A stretch of 64,000 nucleotides of DNA from Acidobacteriota bacterium (GTDB lineage: Bacteria > Acidobacteriota > Terriglobia > Acidiferrales > UBA7541): the NCBI GenBank assembly GCA_003224085.1, contig QHYK01000074.1, positions 1-64,000 on the forward strand, written 5' to 3'. Of this stretch, positions 59,957 to 64,000 are shown one piece after another (within the stretch, counting starts at the first letter, position 1; the number at the start of each line of letters is the position of its first letter). The notes under the pieces were generated by a model. That model was given only the letters and a program-made list of their open reading frames with translations, did not search any database and was not told where the DNA came from. A program made the position numbers and the translations under genes.

Positions 59957-60925
59957 TTAGCGTTCGAATCCGCTGCGTTTCAATATCTCGTTCACGGCAG
60001 TAAACGGGTCTTTCTTACGTTCCGCCACCTCGCTGGCCAGCTCCGTCAGCCGCGCTTCCCCGTCCGCGCTGCCCAGGACGCGCTCCATCAGCCGCGACTC
60101 GAGCAATTCCATCAAGCGGTTCTTCCAATGCTCCACGTGCTTGCGCTTCCGCTCTCCGCTGGCTTCAAAATGCTTTTCAAATTTCTTTACCGCCGCGGCT
60201 AATTCTTCGATTCCCTTGTTTTCCGTGGCCACCGTGCGCACCACCGGCGGATGCCAGCCCTCCCGCGGTATCACCAACGAAAGCATCGCCAGCAGCTGCT
60301 GCTCCAACCGATCCGCCCCTTCGCGGTCCGCTTTGTTCAGCACAAAAATATCGCCAATCTCCATCAATCCGGCCTTCATGTTTTGAATGTCGTCCCCGAG
60401 CCCCGGCACCAGCACGACCAGCACGCAATCGGCCAACCGTACAATGTCAATTTCATCTTGGCCAACCCCCACGGTCTCGATGAGTACATGTTTCTTCCCT
60501 GCCGCGTCCAGCAGCAGCGCGACTTCTGCCGTCGCGCGCGCCAAGCCACCGAGAAATCCTCGCGTGGCCATGGAGCGGATAAACGTTCCCGCATCTCCGG
60601 CGTGCCCCTGCATGCGAATGCGATCGCCCAAGATCGCGCCGCCCGAGTACGGGCTTGTCGGGTCCACTGCGATTACGCCCACTTGTTCCTGATTTTTCCG
60701 GTGAAACGCCGCCAGCTTGTCGACCAGCGTGCTCTTCCCCGTTCCCGGCGCGCCGGTCACACCCGTCAAATACGCCTGTCCTGTGTGCGGAAACAGCAGC
60801 CGGAGCAACTCTTCCGCTGCCGGCGCGTGATTTTCGATGGCCGTAATCGCGCGCGAAACCGCGCGCACGTCTCCCGCGCGCACTTGCTCGGCCCATCGGT
60901 CAACCGCTACGACGGGCACGGCCAT
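59957..60925 (-). CDS. meaB: Methylmalonyl-CoA mutase-associated GTPase MeaB (ArgK family)
   Basis: This 322-residue G3E GTPase protects and reloads adenosylcobalamin mutases. Walker A is GAPGTGKST; further blocks are VDPTSPYSGGAILGDRIRM, HVLIETVGVGQDE and NKADREGAD. It starts MAVPVVAVDRWAEQVRAGD. The mutase itself is not in the window. It follows the acyl-CoA dehydrogenase by 45 bases, consistent with a branched-chain or odd-chain acid degradation theme. Confidence 0.95.
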   Translation of the reverse strand: MAVPVVAVDRWAEQVRAGDVRAVSRAITAIENHAPAAEELLRLLFPHTGQAYLTGVTGAPGTGKSTLVDKLAAFHRKNQEQVGVIAVDPTSPYSGGAILGDRIRMQGHAGDAGTFIRSMATRGFLGGLARATAEVALLLDAAGKKHVLIETVGVGQDEIDIVRLADCVLVVLVPGLGDDIQNMKAGLMEIGDIFVLNKADREGADRLEQQLLAMLSLVIPREGWHPPVVRTVATENKGIEELAAAVKKFEKHFEASGERKRKHVEHWKNRLMELLESRLMERVLGSADGEARLTELASEVAERKKDPFTAVNEILKRSGFER

Positions 60926-60970
60926 GTTTGTCCTGTGGAGCTATTCAAAGAGCGGGAATGCACGCGCCTA

Positions 60971-62119
60971 TTATTTCTTACCCAGGAGTTGGCGTGCAAT
61001 TACCAGCCGCTGGATTTCGCTGGTGCCTTCGCCAATCGTGCACAGCTTCACGTCGCGATAGTATTTCTCCGCCGGGTAGTCCTTGATGAATCCGTACCCG
61101 CCATGAATCTGCACGCATTCGTTCGCCACGCGCACAGCGACCTCACTCGCAAACAACTTTGCCATGCTCGATTCCCGCGTGAATCGCACATTGTTTCTGT
61201 CTGCAAGCCACGCCGCCTGGTACACCAGCAGCCGCGCAGCTTCTACCTGTGTGGCCATGTCCGCCAGTTTGAATTGCACCGACTGAAACTCGCTGATGGC
61301 CTGCCCGAATTGTTTGCGTTGTTTCGCGTATTTTGTCGCCGCCTCAAGCGCGCCCTGTGCCATGCCCAGGGCCAGCGCCGCGATCGAAATTCGTCCGCCG
61401 TCCAGAATCTTCAGACTTCCCGTGAAGCCTTCGCCTTCCGGCCCCAGTAAATTTTCCTGCGGCACGTGACAATCGCTGAAAATCACTTCCGAAGTGTCGC
61501 TCGCCCGCATTCCCAGCTTATTTTCCTTTTTTCCTGGCTTGAACCCGGGCATTCCCTTTTCCAAAATGAACGCGCTGATTCCATGCGAGCCCTTCGATTT
61601 GTCCGTTACCGCCATCGCCACGCAAAAATTCGCATAGTGCCCGTTCGTTGTGAACGTCTTCGCGCCATTCAACACCCAGCACTTTCCGTTGCGCACCGCC
61701 GTTGTTCGCGTTCCGCCTGCGTCGGAACCCGCTTCCGGCTCCGTCAGGGACCATGCGCCAATGGCTTTTCCCGAAGCAAGCGGGACGAGGTATTTTTCTT
61801 TTTGCGCCTCTGTCCCAAACTTAAAAATGTGGTTCGAACACAGCGAATTGTGCGCCGCAACGATCAGCCCCACGGACCCGTCCACGCGCGCTAGCTCCTC
61901 GATCGCCAGCGCGTATTCAATGTAGCCGAGGCCCGCTCCACCGTATTGTTCGGGAAAAATCACTCCCAGCAGACCCATCCCCGCGAGCTTTGGCATGATT
62001 TCCAGCGGAAAGTGGGAAGCCTCATCCCACTCCATCACGTGCGGCGTGATTTCGCCCTCCGCGAACTCCCGCACGCTCCTCCGCAGTTGCTGCTGTTCCT
62101 CCGTAAACGCGAATTCCAC
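60971..62119 (-). CDS. Acyl-CoA dehydrogenase
   Basis: This 382-residue FAD enzyme oxidises acyl-CoA to enoyl-CoA. It starts [24 protein letters not shown]. The FAD-binding [19 protein letters not shown], the dimer/active-site region [22 protein letters not shown] and the C-terminal [21 protein letters not shown] and [17 protein letters not shown] contain the usual family signatures. It starts with GTG behind AAGGGAAG. It heads the long minus-strand run with meaB next. Chain-length preference cannot be told; short-branched types are likely with meaB. Confidence 0.94.
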   Translation of the reverse strand: MEFAFTEEQQQLRRSVREFAEGEITPHVMEWDEASHFPLEIMPKLAGMGLLGVIFPEQYGGAGLGYIEYALAIEELARVDGSVGLIVAAHNSLCSNHIFKFGTEAQKEKYLVPLASGKAIGAWSLTEPEAGSDAGGTRTTAVRNGKCWVLNGAKTFTTNGHYANFCVAMAVTDKSKGSHGISAFILEKGMPGFKPGKKENKLGMRASDTSEVIFSDCHVPQENLLGPEGEGFTGSLKILDGGRISIAALALGMAQGALEAATKYAKQRKQFGQAISEFQSVQFKLADMATQVEAARLLVYQAAWLADRNNVRFTRESSMAKLFASEVAVRVANECVQIHGGYGFIKDYPAEKYYRDVKLCTIGEGTSEIQRLVIARQLLGKK

Positions 62120-62240
62120 GACGCTTCCCTTTCCACTATCCGTTTTTTCTATACTGCTCCTAAATATCTCTTATACCACGCGGAGGCCTAATCCTCGCGG
62201 CCGGTGCCATTGCCCGGTTCCTCTGTTACACTCGCTTGAC

Positions 62241-62900
62241 ATGCGCCGTCGTCATTTTCTCACGCTTTCAGCCGCAACTCTGGGCGGCGTTCTGGTTTAT
62301 TCTCTCGACCGCAAAGCTTCTCTTCTGGCGTCCCCGCACAAGCCAGTCCGCATCCCGCTTCGCTTCTTTACGGAAACCGAGGCCCTCATCGTCGCCGCTA
62401 CGGCATCGCGCATCTTCCCATCGGACGACTCTGGCCCTGGCGCGCGGGAAGCCGGTGTCGCCATCTTCATCGATCGCCAACTCGCCGGCCCCTACGGCCG
62501 CGACCGCTTCCGTTACACCCAGCCGCCATTTGAAGACGCCCCTCGCGAGTTGGGCTATCAAGGCAGCGCCACCCCGCGCCAAATCTACCGCCAAGGCTTG
62601 AAGGGCCTCGAGGGCTTTCATCTCCTCGCTCCCGCTGGGCAAGACCATGCGTTGCGCAAAATCGAATTGACGCTCTTCTTTTCTCTGCTCCGCCAAAACA
62701 CCATCGAGGGCATGTTCTGCGATCCGATGCATGGCGGCAACGCGGGAATGGTGGGCTGGCAGCTGGTGGGCTTTCCCGGCCCGCGCATGAGCAACTTCGA
62801 CGAAATCGAGAAGTACTACGGCCAGGCGTTTCGCCCTAAGCCCATGAGCCTTCGGCAAACGACCGGCTCAAAGGTTCGCCCCAGCGAGGAGGAGCTGTGA
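62241..62900 (+). CDS. Gluconate 2-dehydrogenase subunit 3-type protein (Tat-exported)
   Basis: This 219-residue protein starts MRRRHFLTLSAATLGGVLVYSL, a twin-arginine signal. The body matches the gluconate dehydrogenase gamma-subunit family: LRFFTETEALIVAATASRIFPSD, GAREAGVAIFIDRQLAGPYG, FHLLAPAG, TLFFSLLRQNTIEGMFCDPMHGGNAGMVGWQL and FPGP near the end. Such subunits carry the catalytic subunit across the membrane by the Tat pathway. The last codon overlaps the GTG of the next gene (GTGA), so they form a complex. Confidence 0.92.
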   Translation: MRRRHFLTLSAATLGGVLVYSLDRKASLLASPHKPVRIPLRFFTETEALIVAATASRIFPSDDSGPGAREAGVAIFIDRQLAGPYGRDRFRYTQPPFEDAPRELGYQGSATPRQIYRQGLKGLEGFHLLAPAGQDHALRKIELTLFFSLLRQNTIEGMFCDPMHGGNAGMVGWQLVGFPGPRMSNFDEIEKYYGQAFRPKPMSLRQTTGSKVRPSEEEL

Positions 62901-64000
62901 AGACGCTCCCTGGCGCGGATGCCGTCATTGTCGGCGGCGGCTGGGCCGGCCTGCTCATGGCCAAAGAGCTAGGCACACGCACTTCGCTAAACATCGTCGT
63001 CCTCGAGCGCGGCCCGTCCCGCGAACCCTCCGATTACACGACCGACATGGATGAACTCGATTACTCGATTCGCCTTCGCATGATGCAGGACCTTTCTCAA
63101 GAAACTGTCACGCTCCGTCATGATGCCACGCGTCGTGCCGTTCCTCTTCGACAGCACGGAGCCTTTCTGCCAGGCGCGGGCATCGGCGGCTCGGGCGAGC
63201 ACTGGAACGCTCAGGTTCCCCGCTTTCTTCCCGACTGCTTTGAGCTGCTCTCGAAGACGACAGAAAGATACGGCGCGAACGCTCTTCCCGAGAGGCATGC
63301 TCTCCGCAATTGGGGCATCACTTACGACGAACTCGAGCCTTTCTATACGCGTGTTGACAAACTTCTCGGGACTTCCGGCCAGGCAGGCAACCTCCGCGGG
63401 AAACTCATCGATGGCGGCAACATTTTTGAAGGCTGGCGAAGCGAAGATTATCCCACGCCTCCCACGAAAGTTCCCTATTTTTCTGCGCTATTCCGCGATG
63501 CCGCAAAATCGCTTGGCTACCATCCTTACCCTGCACCCTCTGCAAACATCAGCCGGTCTTACACCAATCCCGACGGCATCTCTCGCGGTGGCTGCACCTA
63601 TTGTGGTTTCTGCGCCAAGTTCGGTTGCATGGTCGGCGCCAAAGCGCAACCCACGAATCTCCTGCTGCCCGTCATTCAAAAACGGAACAACGTCGCTCTC
63701 CGCACGGCCGCCTGGGTTCGCCGCATCCTCTTCGACTCCTCTCCTAGGCCTGCTGCTCGCGGCGTGACCTACGTTGACGCCACCGGCCAAGAAATCTTCC
63801 AGCCCGCTTCGCTGGTTTTCCTCGCCTCCTGGACTTTCAACAACACTCGCCTTCTCCTGCTCTCCGGCATCGGCGAACCATACGACCCCGCCACCGCCCG
63901 CGGCACGGTCGGCAGCAATCTAACGCATCAGGTCACCGTTTCGGCTGCCACCGCATTTTTCGATCAGCCGCTCAACCGCTTCATGGGCTCCGGCTCGGCA
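62897..64000 (+). CDS. GMC family dehydrogenase, FAD- and probably Fe-S-containing (partial)
   Basis: A frame starting GTG 62897 runs to the window edge without a stop (368 codons visible). It has an FAD motif VIVGGGWAGLLMAKEL, a second nucleotide segment FLPGAGIGGSGEHWNAQVPR and a Cys cluster CTYCGFCAKFGC (Cys233, 236, 239, 244). This resembles the cluster of FAD-dependent glucose/gluconate dehydrogenase large subunits, which carry a 3Fe-4S centre. With the preceding Tat-exported subunit it should form a periplasmic sugar or alcohol dehydrogenase feeding the respiratory chain. The C-terminal substrate domain lies outside the window. Confidence 0.9.
   Translation, partial: MKTLPGADAVIVGGGWAGLLMAKELGTRTSLNIVVLERGPSREPSDYTTDMDELDYSIRLRMMQDLSQETVTLRHDATRRAVPLRQHGAFLPGAGIGGSGEHWNAQVPRFLPDCFELLSKTTERYGANALPERHALRNWGITYDELEPFYTRVDKLLGTSGQAGNLRGKLIDGGNIFEGWRSEDYPTPPTKVPYFSALFRDAAKSLGYHPYPAPSANISRSYTNPDGISRGGCTYCGFCAKFGCMVGAKAQPTNLLLPVIQKRNNVALRTAAWVRRILFDSSPRPAARGVTYVDATGQEIFQPASLVFLASWTFNNTRLLLLSGIGEPYDPATARGTVGSNLTHQVTVSAATAFFDQPLNRFMGSGSA

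Overview
The window looks like a chromosomal segment of an Acidobacteriota member, probably Terriglobia-like. The reasons are moderately high GC, a large FtsX/MacB-type permease of the acidobacterial orphan (ADOP) type with no ATPase partner, a Gram-negative envelope gene set (Tol-Pal, LpxD, MurJ, Mpl), PilZ proteins, and many short hypothetical genes of the kind seen in that phylum. Nearly everything is housekeeping. There is no prophage, insertion sequence, CRISPR array, rRNA or tRNA that I can recognise.

Layout. 1-700: the end of an unidentified gene, then a decayed PIN-toxin/antitoxin remnant. 0.75-6.6 kb (minus strand): a complete Tol-Pal operon, tolQ-tolR-tolA-tolB-pal-cpoB. 6.7-7.6 kb: a DUF1259 pseudogene. 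7.8-9.7 kb (plus): miaB and a bifunctional-nuclease-domain gene. 9.8-11.8 kb (minus): a MATE exporter coupled to a small secreted protein. 12-16.2 kb (plus): PilZ protein, parA-parB, a hypothetical, a YpdA-type reductase and a lone nuoI. 16.5-19.5 kb (minus): a MOSC protein, then DUF3307 membrane protein, SatD-like protein and GYD-domain protein. 20.1-24.1 kb (minus): DsbA-like protein, nadE, a methyltransferase and erpA. 24.3-25.9 kb (plus): icd and a second PilZ protein.

26-38 kb is a haem and cytochrome block. It holds ctaA-ctaB-DUF420 (haem A for a terminal oxidase), a DUF2007 protein, and a cytochrome c maturation (System I) cluster read ccmE-ccmF-ccmH-two accessory genes, then ccmA-ccmB-ccmC-ccmD-hemH. 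38.8-41.3 kb is the ADOP permease. 41.3-50.5 kb (minus) carries a 2Fe-2S protein, dnaE-accA, and murJ-xerD-cca. 50.6-52.4 kb (plus) carries a hypothetical and lpxD. 52.4-62.1 kb is one tightly packed minus-strand run: acyl-CoA dehydrogenase, meaB, mtnP, PfkB kinase, mgtC, LD-carboxypeptidase, mpl, M61 peptidase, plsC. The window ends in a Tat-exported small subunit coupled to a GMC-type dehydrogenase that runs off the edge.

The most unusual element is at the satD locus. Four tandem 26-28 bp repeats (18851-18960), each carrying paired TTTGTACAAA-type palindromes about one helical turn apart, sit over a plausible satD promoter. Further copies lie between satD and the DUF3307 gene, and one lies just upstream of the GYD gene. 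SatD itself ends in a helix-turn-helix, and its N-terminal part has motifs reminiscent of the nucleotide cyclase fold. The inference is an autoregulated sensor/membrane-protein module. Also notable are a CcmE whose haem-binding His is replaced by Cys although CcmH is present, CcmI-like motifs shared by two neighbouring ccm accessory genes, a coupled murein-recycling pair, and several genes whose -10 boxes lie so close to the start codon that leaderless transcripts are likely.
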